DNA of 64,000 nt from G963692885 sp964658655. GTDB taxonomy: Bacteria > Acidobacteriota > Terriglobia > Terriglobales > Acidobacteriaceae. The stretch covers positions 62,001 through 126,000 of the forward strand of contig CAZZZL010000005.1 in NCBI GenBank assembly GCA_964658655.1. Direction: 5' to 3'. Shown piece by piece: positions 34,101-42,205 of this stretch (its first letter is position 1; the number at the start of each line of letters is the position of its first letter). A program made the position numbers and the translations under genes. The notes beneath the pieces are model-generated. The model was not told the origin of the DNA. It ran no database searches and was given only the letters and a program-made list of their open reading frames with translations.

Positions 34101-34486
34101 CGGACAATCCCAATACGTCCAGCTTTAAAATTAAGACCTCAAATCCCCGTGGTCCGAACAACCAGTTTTTCGATACTTCCTCCTTTAGTAGTGAGCAGCT
34201 CGGGACTTTCGGCAACAGTTCACGCGGCCTGATCCATGGACCGGGCTTTAACTATACGAACCTTTCAATTTCCAAGAACTTTCCCCTGAGCAGTGACGGC
34301 GTGCGTTACGTCCAGCTACGCCTGGATGCAGCAAACGCCTTCAACCACGCAAACTTCGCCGCGCCGGATGCCAACTTTGGTGATTCGACCTTCGGAGCCT
34401 CGACATCCGTCGTAAGTTCCGCTGACGTGAATGGCGACCCGCAGGGTGGACGAGCTGTGCAATTGGTGGGAAAGTTCTACTTCTAA
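31121..34486 (+). CDS. TonB-dependent receptor, Oar-like, second copy
   Basis: This 1121-residue outer-membrane protein has a signal peptide (LGLFGVLALSLSTPALYLHA), a carboxypeptidase-regulatory-like domain (AAITGTITDSAGASVASAKV), a plug segment (NSFVLDGIDINDGPLQ, GAIINQTIKSGTNSFHG) and a beta barrel that ends in VQLVGKFYF with a terminal Phe. It shares layout with the receptor just upstream but differs widely in sequence, so an ancient tandem duplication or independent recruitment is possible. The Y/G/N-rich extracellular loops (for example GSSNYNSAQVTISKVP) are typical. The ligand is unknown. The ATG follows GGAGGATGA, a good ribosome-binding site. Confidence 0.92.
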   Translation: MLRFQRLGLFGVLALSLSTPALYLHAQSSNAAITGTITDSAGASVASAKVTVTNTTTGISTTTVTNSRGFFTFPQIAIGGPYTVDIDATGFKKYESTGLMLNLNDNRSIDAKLDVGSTSQTVEVTATNGAVDTTDTQLKDTISATEIEQFPLFGRDASGLQKLQAGSVESSDRFGTSSADGTQTSGNSFVLDGIDINDGPLQSSGISVNPDALAEETIITSTLNPEFSRNSGAIINQTIKSGTNSFHGSAFELYRDTFLNNGDYFSLPGQRPPFHQNLYGGTLGGPIVKDKLFGFLAYQGYRNKTGTTQTTVVPSALQRTGNFAGDDGVIIPAASLNPIAVRLLNTFVPLPNTISGGQPAYSFPTANTGASDQGIIRVDYHLSEKDSFFASSTFQSSPTTETLPFDGANLPGFGEVDAAHYKLFSADYTHTFTPNLLNDLQAAYFRFNYAAVEPQKIVLPSSYGFAINPQSPSAGLPNIGVQGAFTLGFTADGPQPRKDTNLRGSDTFTWVKGNHTLKFGGSVEQFRVSNPFFGNNNGNFAFNNDTDQYSGLQDFLKGTADTYTQGSGGFIDALAWENYFYAQDSWKVSSDFVLNYGLAYDIETPNKNRQDDGLDVGCFQVSNATTNVFRGVNKFPGYLYPGDPGCNAYGGTSVKYNHFAPRIGFDWSPSEGPAFLLGSAGSHNFSIRGGFGIYYNRDQEEGQLQNLSVPPFSLTANVANPDFANPLGVGAGKTNPFPFSPPTPGAVIDWSQFIELDTNAISPTYSVPYVYNFNLNVQRELPSNIRLQVSYVGSLGHHLVIATEGDPITAAGHAACVADTTGCGDPSQIFEHLLYPQNAAQPATYPGSGGAPYYLSVGTQGTTGSSNYNSAQVTISKVPTHGLSFQVAYTYSKALDNGSGLESSGFHSRSYNQYPGFSYLNYGPSDYDARQRLSAGYVYTVPVYHTSNYLVREALSGWQIAGITAVQTGNPVSLSESGVYLSKWCDAFSYYGCPDNPNTSSFKIKTSNPRGPNNQFFDTSSFSSEQLGTFGNSSRGLIHGPGFNYTNLSISKNFPLSSDGVRYVQLRLDAANAFNHANFAAPDANFGDSTFGASTSVVSSADVNGDPQGGRAVQLVGKFYF

Positions 34487-34525
34487 CAATCTCGGCACGA
34501 GATTTCAGCCAGTTACGTGTCAACA

Positions 34526-34555
34526 GAAAGGGCGTCCAGCAACGGACGCCCTTTC
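34526..34555 (+). terminator. Rho-independent terminator after the second TonB receptor
   Basis: GAAAGGGCGTCC and GGACGCCCTTTC form a 12-bp perfect stem with a 6-nt AGCAAC loop, then a short T-rich tail. It also faces the convergent rsfS gene. Confidence 0.8.
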
Positions 34556-34587
34556 TTATTGAAATCAGTTGCTAAACGCGCTGTATG

Positions 34588-35208
34588 TCAGCTCTTCTTC
34601 TTCGCGGCGGGTTTCTTGGTCGCGGCTTTTTTCGCTACGGCTTTCTTCCTCGCGGTCTTTTTCGCCGCAAGCTTTTTCGCGGCAATAGTTTTTTTAGGCG
34701 CAGCTTTTTTGGTCACAGTTTTCTTTGCAGCGGCCTTCTTCCGAACCTCGGTCGTCTTTTCAGTCAGAGCGGCTTTCAACTGGTCTACATCTACCTGCTT
34801 CGCCGACTTGCGTAAACGCTCGATGTCATAGAACGCGCGCTTCTCCGCGACGAAGACGTGTACTACAAAATCCACATAGTCGAGCAGGATCCACTCGGAC
34901 TGCCGGCGACCCTCCACCGAGTTCGCGTAGGTGCCAAAGTCCCGCTTCATCTTCATCTCGATCTCGTCCGAGATAGCCTGCACCTGGCGCTCGTTGGTGC
35001 CGCTCGCAATCAGGAAAAAATCGGTGAAGCCGGAATCCTGCGGATCGAGTTCGAGAATACGGATGTCCTGCGCCTTCTTGTCCTCACACGCCGCGGCGGC
35101 TGCAATCACCATCCGGCGGGTCTCTTCCGTGACTGAGGCAAGGCGCATTCTCTGTGGCTCGCTCGATGGCGAAATCGTTTCTGTCTTTGTTACTTTCTTC
35201 GTTGCCAT
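34588..35208 (-). CDS. rsfS: ribosome silencing factor RsfS with Lys/Ala-rich C-terminal tail
   Basis: RsfS binds L14 and stops subunit joining in slow growth. The core from about residue 25 to 140 has AQDIRILELDPQDSGFTDFF, LIASGTNERQVQAISDEIE and the SEWILLDYVDFVVHVFVAEK end. Beyond residue 154 comes a tail of some 50 residues made of K, A, T and R only (AAAKKTVTKKAAPKKTIAAK and so on), like histone H1 tails, which ordinary RsfS lacks. The start at 35208 follows AGGA by 5 nt; the upstream ATG at 35277 would add 23 residues. It lies 99 bp after nadD on the same strand, the usual neighbour. Confidence 0.9.
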   Translation of the reverse strand: MATKKVTKTETISPSSEPQRMRLASVTEETRRMVIAAAAACEDKKAQDIRILELDPQDSGFTDFFLIASGTNERQVQAISDEIEMKMKRDFGTYANSVEGRRQSEWILLDYVDFVVHVFVAEKRAFYDIERLRKSAKQVDVDQLKAALTEKTTEVRKKAAAKKTVTKKAAPKKTIAAKKLAAKKTARKKAVAKKAATKKPAAKKKS

Positions 35209-35307
35209 CCGTCCTAAACCATCCTCCGCATATTCGGGTGCATTCTTCGGCCTGATCCTCGCGCCTGCACTCTTCATCGTAGCCTGAAGCAGCGGCGCGC
35301 GATACCT

Positions 35308-36009
35308 TCAACCGCCTGTGCCGCTCTCCTGGTAGAGATGGTGCGCGCGAATGTACCCTGCTACTCCCGCAGGCAACATCGCGCCGGATAACCCTAGATC
35401 GCCCTCGGCCAGGGCGCTCCGCAACGTTGTCGCCGAAACATCTTCCTCGAGGTCGAGCATCAGGTGCAGGGTGGACGCACCGTCCTTGTCGACTCCGCGC
35501 AGCTGGACATCGATCAGCCCGTTACGCTCCACGCGGTGCATAGCCTCCACGCCCGCAGGCAGCCGCTGCTGAAGATCAAGCAGGTCATAGCCAGGCCGCG
35601 CCGCAACGATGAAGTCACACAGCAGCAGCAGTTCCCTGGCACGGTGCCACTTGGCAAGCGTGTGAAAGGAATCTGCGCCGAGCAGGCAGAAAAGCTTTGT
35701 CCCAGGCTGCGTGTGAACCAGCCGCTCCTTCAGGCCGCAAAGTGTTTCATAGGTATAGTTATGCCGGCCATCCGGATTTGGCGCATCCAGGTCGCTCGCT
35801 TCCAGCCGCCGATCGGCCTCGCACGCCAGCCGCACCATGGCGAGTCGATCGGCATAGGGTGCCATAGAGACGCCGCCTTTCAACGGCTGACTGCCAACCG
35901 GTGCGACCAGCACCCTGTCCAGCGACAGCCGGTCTGCGGCTGCCACGGCAATAGCAACATGTCCACGATGCGGCGGATCGAAGCTGCCTCCGAAAAACGC
36001 GATACGCAT
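35308..36009 (-). CDS. nadD: nicotinate-nucleotide adenylyltransferase
   Basis: This 233-residue NadD joins ATP and nicotinate mononucleotide to deamido-NAD. The nucleotidyltransferase motif is IAFFGGSFDPPHRGHVAIA, and the distal ISATTLR-like motif is present as VSATTLRSALAEGD. FCLLGADSFHTLAKWHRARE is the usual middle block. It is followed by rsfS, a common bacterial pair. An AGGA ribosome-binding site precedes the ATG by about 7 nt. Confidence 0.95.
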   Translation of the reverse strand: MRIAFFGGSFDPPHRGHVAIAVAAADRLSLDRVLVAPVGSQPLKGGVSMAPYADRLAMVRLACEADRRLEASDLDAPNPDGRHNYTYETLCGLKERLVHTQPGTKLFCLLGADSFHTLAKWHRARELLLLCDFIVAARPGYDLLDLQQRLPAGVEAMHRVERNGLIDVQLRGVDKDGASTLHLMLDLEEDVSATTLRSALAEGDLGLSGAMLPAGVAGYIRAHHLYQESGTGG

Positions 36010-36064
36010 ACTGCATCCTAACGTGGTCGCGCCAGCTATCTTGGTAATTGGAGACTGATGCTGA

Positions 36065-36628
36065 ATGACCCACTATGGTGATCAAGAAACACTGGCGTAC
36101 ATAGGCCTCGGCTCCAATATGCCTTACAAACAGTTAACGCCTGCGCAGGTGCTCTCTGTTGCCGTCACGCAGGTAGACCAAATTTGCAGCGTCGTCGCCT
36201 GCTCCTCGCTCTATACGACTGATCCCGTCGGCTACACAGGTCAGCCGCCATTCCTCAACGCCGTCATCTCTGTAGAAACCATGCTGCCACCGCTGGACCT
36301 ACTCGACCTGCTCCTGGCAACTGAGCGGACCTTCGGACGCGACCGCAGCGCAGGCATTCGCAATGGCCCGCGTACGCTCGACCTCGACCTGCTTTTGTAC
36401 GACGACCTGATACTGACCACAGACCAGCTGATCCTGCCTCATCCCCGCCTTGCCGAGCGTCGATTCGTGCTCGGCCCACTGGCTGAAATCGCGCCGGACA
36501 CAAAACACCCACTGCTCAGCCTCACGCTCTCGGCACTCCTGGAGCTGCTGCCTGCAAGCGGCGAAAATGGCATCGACGCCGTCCGACGCATGCCTGCCTC
36601 TGGCCCTTTTCCAACAAACGCACTCTAA
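36065..36628 (+). CDS. folK: 2-amino-4-hydroxy-6-hydroxymethyldihydropteridine diphosphokinase
   Basis: FolK makes the pyrophosphorylated pterin used by dihydropteroate synthase. The 187 residues contain the start block TLAYIGLGSNMPYKQL, the SLYTTDPVGYTGQPPFLNAV stretch and the ATP/Mg motif RNGPRTLDLDLLLYDDLIL, then LPHPRLAERRFVLGPLAEIA. The length is slightly above the usual 160. It is divergent from nadD (55-bp gap) and followed 11 bp later by the frameshifted DUF3052 gene, probably in the same transcript. Confidence 0.95.
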   Translation: MTHYGDQETLAYIGLGSNMPYKQLTPAQVLSVAVTQVDQICSVVACSSLYTTDPVGYTGQPPFLNAVISVETMLPPLDLLDLLLATERTFGRDRSAGIRNGPRTLDLDLLLYDDLILTTDQLILPHPRLAERRFVLGPLAEIAPDTKHPLLSLTLSALLELLPASGENGIDAVRRMPASGPFPTNAL

Positions 36629-36639
36629 AGTTTGCTACT

Positions 36640-37537
36640 GTGTTGGCCCATGCCAGGCCGCATCTCTGCCTTGTCTGCTGGAACCAGTTGAAAGCAGATG
36701 AGCACGCGGCAGCCTTGAAGAAAGCGGGCTATCGCATCACGCTCGTCACGTCTTCGATGAAAGGCTGGACCAGCTATGTCCGCGACTTGGCAGTGGACGC
36801 AGTCGTGCTCGACCTTGACCGGCTGCCGTCGCATGGCCGCGAGGTTGGAATCCATCTGCGAACTTCGAAGTCCACACGCCATCTGCCTCTGGTCTTTCTG
36901 GGTGGCGATCCAGCAAAGGCCGAACGCATGCGCAGCGATCTGCCCGACGCCACCTTCTCTGCGTGGCCTGATGCCGGGCAGGCTATCGCCAGGGCAATAG
37001 ACTCCCCGGTCGCGAAGCCGGTGCGCCCGATGCCCATGATGGAGCGATCGAACCGCTTCGACCTCGCGAGGAGGCTCGACATCAATCCAGGCTTGCAGGT
37101 CAATCTATGGGGCGATGCAGATTTCCTGAACGAAGCGCTTGGTGATGCCTCTACATCGCTCGCAATAACCAGAAACACAAAACGCCAGGCCTGTCTCTGG
37201 TTGGCTGCCACGCGCGTCGCGGCTGATGTTGAGGCCGTTTTCGAGGCTTCCGACCTATGCCGCTGGTTCGTCCCTATGGATCATCCACCCTAAGCGAAGC
37301 GGGTGCTATGCCACTGACTTCAATCAGAATGATGTACGGGCCATCGGCCTGGCACATGGCTGGGTCGACTACAAGGTCTGTGCCGTCGATAGTGATTGGA
37401 GCGGTCTCAAGTTTGCCCGCAGGAAGCCCGGACAGGCCCTGCTGCCGCGCAGCATGAAAGTATGCCGGCGAGGCCGTTCGAGCAAGACCGGCCAAATCGG
37501 AAAAGGCTTAGCTGCGCGGCCCTTGCAATGTGAATGA
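36640..37537 (+). pseudogene. DUF3052-like protein with receiver-like N-terminal domain, frameshifted
   Basis: The first frame, from a GTG at 36640, runs 217 residues. An N-terminal 110-residue region resembles a response-regulator-type alpha/beta domain (VDAVVLDLDRLPSHGREVG, LPLVFLGGDPAKAERM), then a DUF3052-like part (LDINPGLQVNLWGDADFLNE). The DUF3052 end continues in another frame: PTYAAGSSLWIIHPK, TDFNQNDVRAIGLAHGWVDY and KVCAVDSDWSGLKFARRK. Removing one T from the TTTT at 37238-37241 joins them (E-A-V-S-R-L-P). So the gene is either newly broken or carries a sequencing error. The restored end at 37537 overlaps the convergent DUF4126 gene by 30 bp. It follows folK by 11 bp. Function is unknown; DUF3052 is common in several phyla. 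Confidence 0.75.
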
Positions 37538-38173
37538 ATCGGCTGGCTTGCCACCGGTCAGACCGCCGTCAAGACCCAACGCACGGCGCCAGCTGAAATT
37601 CGTCAGTGCTCGACGCAGACGCCGTACCAGCCAGCTGACACAAACCAAAGCCAGCAGGAGAGCACCTGCAGCCACGCCGGCGGCCGCGAAGGGATGGTGA
37701 GTAGCCACCCAGCTCAGACCAATCGCACCGGCATCTTCCGATGTGCTGAGCGCAATGTTGCTGAAGGGCTCGGGGCTCGGCGTAACGGCCGCCCGCAGCG
37801 CTGTCTTGGAGCTATGCGTCACCATCGCAATCATGGCGCCGGCCGTGGTTGCCGCAAGCTGCATGCCGGGCGAAAGGTGCTCCGATGCACGATAAGCCAG
37901 CAGAGCCGCTGCCGGCACGCGGATGAAAGTATGCGCAGCGTTCCACAGCAGGTCGAAGCCGGGGATCTTGTCCGCAAAAAACTCCGCCGTAAACATCACG
38001 CCGGCGATGATGATGATCGCCCAGCTGCCGAGCACATCCAGCCCGCTGGGCAGCGCGACCCAGTGCAGCCGGGCCAGGATGCCCAGCGTCAGCACGGTGG
38101 CGTACAGATTAAGTCCCGCGGCAAAACAGGTCGCGACCACCAGGGCCCCGATCGCATCCGGTGTGAAGTTCAT
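37508..38173 (-). CDS. DUF4126 family membrane protein
   Basis: This is a 221-residue integral membrane protein of the DUF4126 family, with about five hydrophobic segments. Landmarks are AGLNLYATVLTLGILARLHW, DVLGSWAIIIIAGVMFTAEF (typical L-x-x-x-W, then EFFADKIPGFDLLWNAAHTF) and the C-terminal WLVRRLRRALTNFSWR. The start at 38173 matches the family N-terminus (MNFTPDAIGALVVA); the longer frame adds 31 residues without similarity. Substrate unknown. It ends inside the 3' end of the convergent DUF3052-like gene. Confidence 0.85.
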   Translation of the reverse strand: MNFTPDAIGALVVATCFAAGLNLYATVLTLGILARLHWVALPSGLDVLGSWAIIIIAGVMFTAEFFADKIPGFDLLWNAAHTFIRVPAAALLAYRASEHLSPGMQLAATTAGAMIAMVTHSSKTALRAAVTPSPEPFSNIALSTSEDAGAIGLSWVATHHPFAAAGVAAGALLLALVCVSWLVRRLRRALTNFSWRRALGLDGGLTGGKPADSFTLQGPRS

Positions 38174-38307
38174 GCCACTCAGGGTAAACCCTTTGCGCAC
38201 CCGGTTCCCACAATAACCGGTGCGCGTGCCCCTGCTTGCGGCACAATGAACATAGCGACCAGTCACGACAACGCAGCCGTAACAAGAAAGCTCGATTGCT
38301 AAACCTG

Positions 38308-40566
38308 ATGCGCCATCTGCCTCTCTTCGTCCTTACTGTTCCCCTGATGTTCATGCCCCTTTACGCGCCTGCGCAGCACACGGCTGCAGCATCACAGTGG
38401 GTCACCGGCCGCATTACTGATCCCAGCGGCGCGCCCGTCAGCCACGCCATGGTCGGTTCCCTGGCTCCAGGCAGCCCATCGATCCCGACGGACGGTGACG
38501 GCCGTTTTTCGCTGGGTCTTTCGACTGGGCTGAACAAACTTCACATCCAGGCCCCTGGTTTCCAGACTACCGACGTCGCCATTACCCCCGGTCAGCCTCT
38601 GCAGATCACCCTTGAGCCAGCCGGTCCGCATGAGACCGTCGAAGTGAGTGCATATGGGGCACCTCTGAGCGAGGACAATACGCCCGCCAGCACCCTGATC
38701 GTGACGCCTCAGGCGTTGCAGGACACGGCCGGCCTGGCGCTGGATGACAAGCTACGCCAGGTTTCCGGCTACGAGCTGTACCGGCGCACCAGTTCGCTCG
38801 TCGCCAATCCCACTTCACAGGGATTATCACTGCGCGGTCTCGGTTCGACCGCAGCCAGCCGCACGCTCATCCTTTCCGACCAGGATCCCCTCAACGATCC
38901 TTATGGCGGCTGGATCCACTGGGACGAGATCCCGGAGCTCGCCCTGCAGTCTGTCACCATCGTGCGCGGCGGCGCCAGTGATCTCTATGGCTCCAGCGCC
39001 ATCGGCGGCGTACTCGATCTGAACGCAATCCGACCTAAGGCTGATACGTTCCAGGTCAACAGCAGCTTCGGTTCGCTCAATACCTTCGACGAAGCTGCTC
39101 TGGCCTCTGCGCGGCGCGGTCACTGGTCAGGCCTGGCAACCGGCGGCTTCCTCGGCACGGACGGCTACACGCTGGTCGCGCCACAGTTTCGTGGGCCGGT
39201 CGACATCAATTCGAACGTCCACGCACAGAATGGCCGTGTCGAGCTCGATCGCGACTTCCTGCAAACAGGGAATGCCTTTATCCGGGGCAACCTGTTGAAT
39301 GAGTCACGAAGCAACGGTACGCCGTTCACCACCAATGGCACGCGTCTCTGGCGCTTCGAGAGCGGCGCGGACTGGGCGAACAACTCCGGCGGCAGCCTGC
39401 TGGTACGACTGCATGGCACCAGCGACCACTATCGCCAGACCTTTTCGTCAATCGCCACCGGTCGAAAGACGGAAGCGCTCACCCGCTTTGTCGAAACACC
39501 GGCGACCGAGCTTGGCGGCACTGTCCGCTGGACGCAGGCCATCCGTCCGAACCTGCTGGCCCTTGGCGGCGCGGATACCCGGGATGTGCGGGCTGTCGAT
39601 GACGAAATCGGCTTCACGAAAGGCCTGCCCAGCAGTACAAAGGACATTACGGCAAGGCAGCGCCAGACCGGTATCTACGGAGAAGTGCTCTGGACGCCCG
39701 CGAAGTGGACGATCAGTGCAGGCGGCCGTGTTGATTTCTTTCGAACCTTCGACGCCCACGAATACGCGCCTGTCGTGAAAACGGAGCCGGCTGTCAGCGA
39801 GAACGTCTTCAATCCTCGCGTTGGCGTCCTGGGTCATCTCACCAGCAATTTCGCGGTCACCGGCACGGCCTTCCGCGCCTATCGTGCGCCTACGGAGAAC
39901 GAGCTCTACCGCACCGGCCAGGTCGGTCAGACCACGACTCTTCCCAACGCCGATCTGCACTCCGAGCGCGCTACCGGCTGGGAGACGGGAGTCATCCTGT
40001 CGCCGCACGGCTACCTGCCGGCCCTGCGCGCCAGCTATTTCTGGACAGAGGTCAACCGCCCCATCACGGCTTTGACGCTCACGACCACGCCGACGGCGAT
40101 AACAAACATGCGCGAGAATCTCGGGCAGATCCGCAGCCGCGGCGTCTCGATCGATGCCGACGTCCATCCGTTCCACTGGTTGTCTGCAACCGGCGGCTAC
40201 CAATTCGCCAACGCCACTGTTACACAATACAAGCAGCAGCCCTACCTGGTCGGCCTGTGGATTCCGCAGGTTGCCCACAACATGGGAACTGCGCAGATCC
40301 AGGCCACGCACCCAAAGCTGGGATTGTTACGATTGGAAGGCAGGTTCAGCGGCCACCAGTTCGACGATGATAAAAACGTCTTCCGCCTTAGTGGCTACTT
40401 CCAGATGGACGGCTACGTCTCGCATAGCTTCGGTCATGGATTCGACCTCTACGCCGATGGCCAAAACCTGCTGGACCGCACCATCCAGGCGGGAAGGACG
40501 CCGGTGCTGACGTTAGCCACACCGAGGATCGGGACGATTGGCATTCGCTGGCGCGTCGGCGAGTAG
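38308..40566 (+). CDS. TonB-dependent receptor (plug and barrel, about 750 residues)
   Basis: This is a 752-residue outer-membrane receptor. A signal peptide (FVLTVPLMFMPLYAPAQH) follows the ATG at 38308. A short carboxypeptidase-regulatory-like domain (GRITDPSGAPVSHAMVGSLA) precedes the plug with the LYRRTSSLVANPTSQGLSLR block and the IVRGGASDLYGSSAIGGVL motif. The barrel ends with a typical strand (RIGTIGIRWRVGE), though without the usual terminal aromatic residue. Size and plug resemble classical siderophore/vitamin receptors more than the two Oar-like ones, but the ligand cannot be told. No cobalamin riboswitch or other obvious leader is visible. It is transcribed away from DUF4126. Confidence 0.88.
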   Translation: MRHLPLFVLTVPLMFMPLYAPAQHTAAASQWVTGRITDPSGAPVSHAMVGSLAPGSPSIPTDGDGRFSLGLSTGLNKLHIQAPGFQTTDVAITPGQPLQITLEPAGPHETVEVSAYGAPLSEDNTPASTLIVTPQALQDTAGLALDDKLRQVSGYELYRRTSSLVANPTSQGLSLRGLGSTAASRTLILSDQDPLNDPYGGWIHWDEIPELALQSVTIVRGGASDLYGSSAIGGVLDLNAIRPKADTFQVNSSFGSLNTFDEAALASARRGHWSGLATGGFLGTDGYTLVAPQFRGPVDINSNVHAQNGRVELDRDFLQTGNAFIRGNLLNESRSNGTPFTTNGTRLWRFESGADWANNSGGSLLVRLHGTSDHYRQTFSSIATGRKTEALTRFVETPATELGGTVRWTQAIRPNLLALGGADTRDVRAVDDEIGFTKGLPSSTKDITARQRQTGIYGEVLWTPAKWTISAGGRVDFFRTFDAHEYAPVVKTEPAVSENVFNPRVGVLGHLTSNFAVTGTAFRAYRAPTENELYRTGQVGQTTTLPNADLHSERATGWETGVILSPHGYLPALRASYFWTEVNRPITALTLTTTPTAITNMRENLGQIRSRGVSIDADVHPFHWLSATGGYQFANATVTQYKQQPYLVGLWIPQVAHNMGTAQIQATHPKLGLLRLEGRFSGHQFDDDKNVFRLSGYFQMDGYVSHSFGHGFDLYADGQNLLDRTIQAGRTPVLTLATPRIGTIGIRWRVGE

Positions 40567-40569
40567 GAT

Positions 40570-40758
40570 CTACCAGACCTCATTCCGTTTCTCTTCCATG
40601 GTCTTGCGCCTTTTTGTCTTGTCCGATGGCATGCTTGGGTCTGCAACCATGCCTCTCAATCGCCACGCCTCGATGCCAAGGCGGCATGTCTCTGCAATGC
40701 GCTCCCCAGGCGTGCGACTCATCCAATAGCGGATCGTCTCGAGTTCCCGCTCGTCCAT
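40570..40758 (-). CDS. small charged helical protein, possibly antitoxin-like
   Basis: This 62-residue protein starts at 40758, divergent from tgt (42 bp between starts). The sequence reads MDERELETIRYWMSRTPGER, then IAETCRLGIEAWRLRG, with a Lys/Arg-rich end. The pattern R-Y-W-x-S-R-T-P-x-E-R recalls small helical partners of nucleotidyltransferase-type toxins, but no partner is adjacent. A weak TTGTAG-17-TAAATT promoter lies just ahead of the ATG. The longer 260-residue reading frame on this strand is antisense to tgt and rejected. Coding status is moderate. Confidence 0.5.
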   Translation of the reverse strand: MDERELETIRYWMSRTPGERIAETCRLGIEAWRLRGMVADPSMPSDKTKRRKTMEEKRNEVW

Positions 40759-40787
40759 AGCCAAATTTAGTGGACGGCCTGACACAC

Positions 40788-40793
40788 TACAAT
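40788..40793 (+). promoter_or_regulatory. candidate -10 element of tgt
   Basis: TACAAT lies 7 nt before the GTG start at 40801, with no Shine-Dalgarno between. Transcription would begin about at the G of GTG, a leaderless arrangement. No convincing -35 is present. Confidence 0.4.
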
Positions 40794-40800
40794 CAAATCC

Positions 40801-41979
40801 GTGTCCCTCTTCTACACCATCGATGCCGAACTGGACGCAGCGCGGCGCGGCCGGATAGACCTCCCGCATGCCTCCGATGCATCCGCCGTGCAGACACCGG
40901 TTTTTATGCCGGTCGGCACAGTAGGTTCGGTGAAAGCGGTCCCGCAGGATATTGTCGAGACCCTCGGCGCGCGGATCATTCTCGGCAACACCTATCACCT
41001 CTACCTGCGGCCTGGGCACGAATTGATCCGCAGAATGGGCGGGCTGCACAAGTTCATCAGCTGGCCTCGTGCCATGCTTACTGATTCCGGCGGCTTCCAG
41101 GTGTTCAGCCTGAACGAGCTGCGCAAGGTCACGGCTGATGGCGTCCAGTTTCGCTCGCATCTCGATGGCAGCAGCCACTTTTTCACCCCGGAGCGTTCGA
41201 TCGAGATCCAGGTCGCGCTCGGTGCCGACATCATCATGGTCTTCGATGAGTGCACCGAATATCCGGCTGACTACGCGCGTGCCCGTCGCTCGCTCGATAC
41301 GACCCTGGCCTGGGCAGAACGCAGCAAGGCATACTTCGAAGCCCACAAACACGAGGTGCCGTGGGCAGAGGATTATCCCGGACGGACGCAGTCGCTTTTC
41401 GGCATTGTGCAGGGCGGCATGTATCCCGATCTGCGGCGCGAATCAGCGGAGCGGCTGGTTGAGCTGGACTTTCCGGGCTACGCGATAGGCGGCCTCAGCG
41501 TGGGTGAACCGCGACACCTAACGCGCGAAGTCATTGAATCCACGCTGCCTTACTTGCCGAGGGACAAGCCGCGCTACGTGATGGGCGTCGGGTACCCGGA
41601 GGAAATAGTCGAGTATGCCTCGATGGGCGTCGACATGATGGATTGCGTCCTGCCGACTCGCGCGGCGCGCCACGGGCTGCTGTTTACGTCTGAGGGACGG
41701 CTGAATATCAAGAACCGGCGCTTTGCCGAAGACCAGGGGCCGGCCGACCCGGAATGCAGCTGCATGGTCTGCCGGCGATACACACGCGCGTACCTGCGAC
41801 ACCTGACAGCGGCGCAGGAACCGTTGTCCATGGTGCTGAACACGATCCACAACCTGGCCTACTACCTTGACTTAATGAAGTCCGTAAGGGATGCTATTGC
41901 GATAGGTAGCCTCCCCGCCTTGCTCGCCCGCGTGCGTGCAGTGTCACGTGAGGCGACCAGCGCCAAAGTGAACAGTTAA
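40801..41979 (+). CDS. tgt: queuine/7-aminomethyl-7-deazaguanine tRNA-ribosyltransferase
   Basis: Tgt swaps guanine 34 for preQ1 in GUN-anticodon tRNAs. The 392 residues include TPVFMPVGTVGSVKAVP, the active-site block MLTDSGGFQVFSL with its Asp, GIVQGGMYPDLRRESAERLV, the second Asp region MGVDMMDCVLPTRAARHGLL and the zinc site CSCMVCRRYTRAYLRHL plus a distal His. A GTG at 40801 is the start. yajC, secD and secF follow, the classical gene order. A 226-bp spacer separates it from yajC. Confidence 0.97.
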   Translation: MSLFYTIDAELDAARRGRIDLPHASDASAVQTPVFMPVGTVGSVKAVPQDIVETLGARIILGNTYHLYLRPGHELIRRMGGLHKFISWPRAMLTDSGGFQVFSLNELRKVTADGVQFRSHLDGSSHFFTPERSIEIQVALGADIIMVFDECTEYPADYARARRSLDTTLAWAERSKAYFEAHKHEVPWAEDYPGRTQSLFGIVQGGMYPDLRRESAERLVELDFPGYAIGGLSVGEPRHLTREVIESTLPYLPRDKPRYVMGVGYPEEIVEYASMGVDMMDCVLPTRAARHGLLFTSEGRLNIKNRRFAEDQGPADPECSCMVCRRYTRAYLRHLTAAQEPLSMVLNTIHNLAYYLDLMKSVRDAIAIGSLPALLARVRAVSREATSAKVNS

Positions 41980-42205
41980 CCGTCATTCTGTGGCGCCAAA
42001 CGGCCCCAAAACGTGCCGAAAACTGCTCAAAAGCGCGAAAATAGTGCTGAAAACTGCGCCGAAATGGCGTCAGCGCGTCTCACCCGCCCTTTTTCCCTGC
42101 TGCGCCACCGATGCAAGTGGGAGAATGAAGGTGTGGCTACGACGCGCCCGTGATTATGTTGTTCGAATGTCGAGATGTTGTCGGACCGAGTAGGAAGGAT
42201 TTGTT

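Noticed and set aside
38174..38307. cobalamin riboswitch ahead of the third TonB receptor
   Set aside because: No B12-box-like sequence or room for the fold in the 134-bp gap.
39448..40311. 287-residue minus-strand frame antisense to the third TonB receptor
   Set aside because: It has no recognisable domain, and the opposite strand carries a clear receptor barrel; high-GC shadow frame.
40759..41352. upstream extension of the small minus-strand gene at 40570
   Set aside because: It is antisense to tgt; only the last 62 codons look like a real protein.
41980..42205. repeated GAAAACTGC-like units between tgt and yajC
   Set aside because: Only two or three short, irregular copies; too weak to call a regulatory array.
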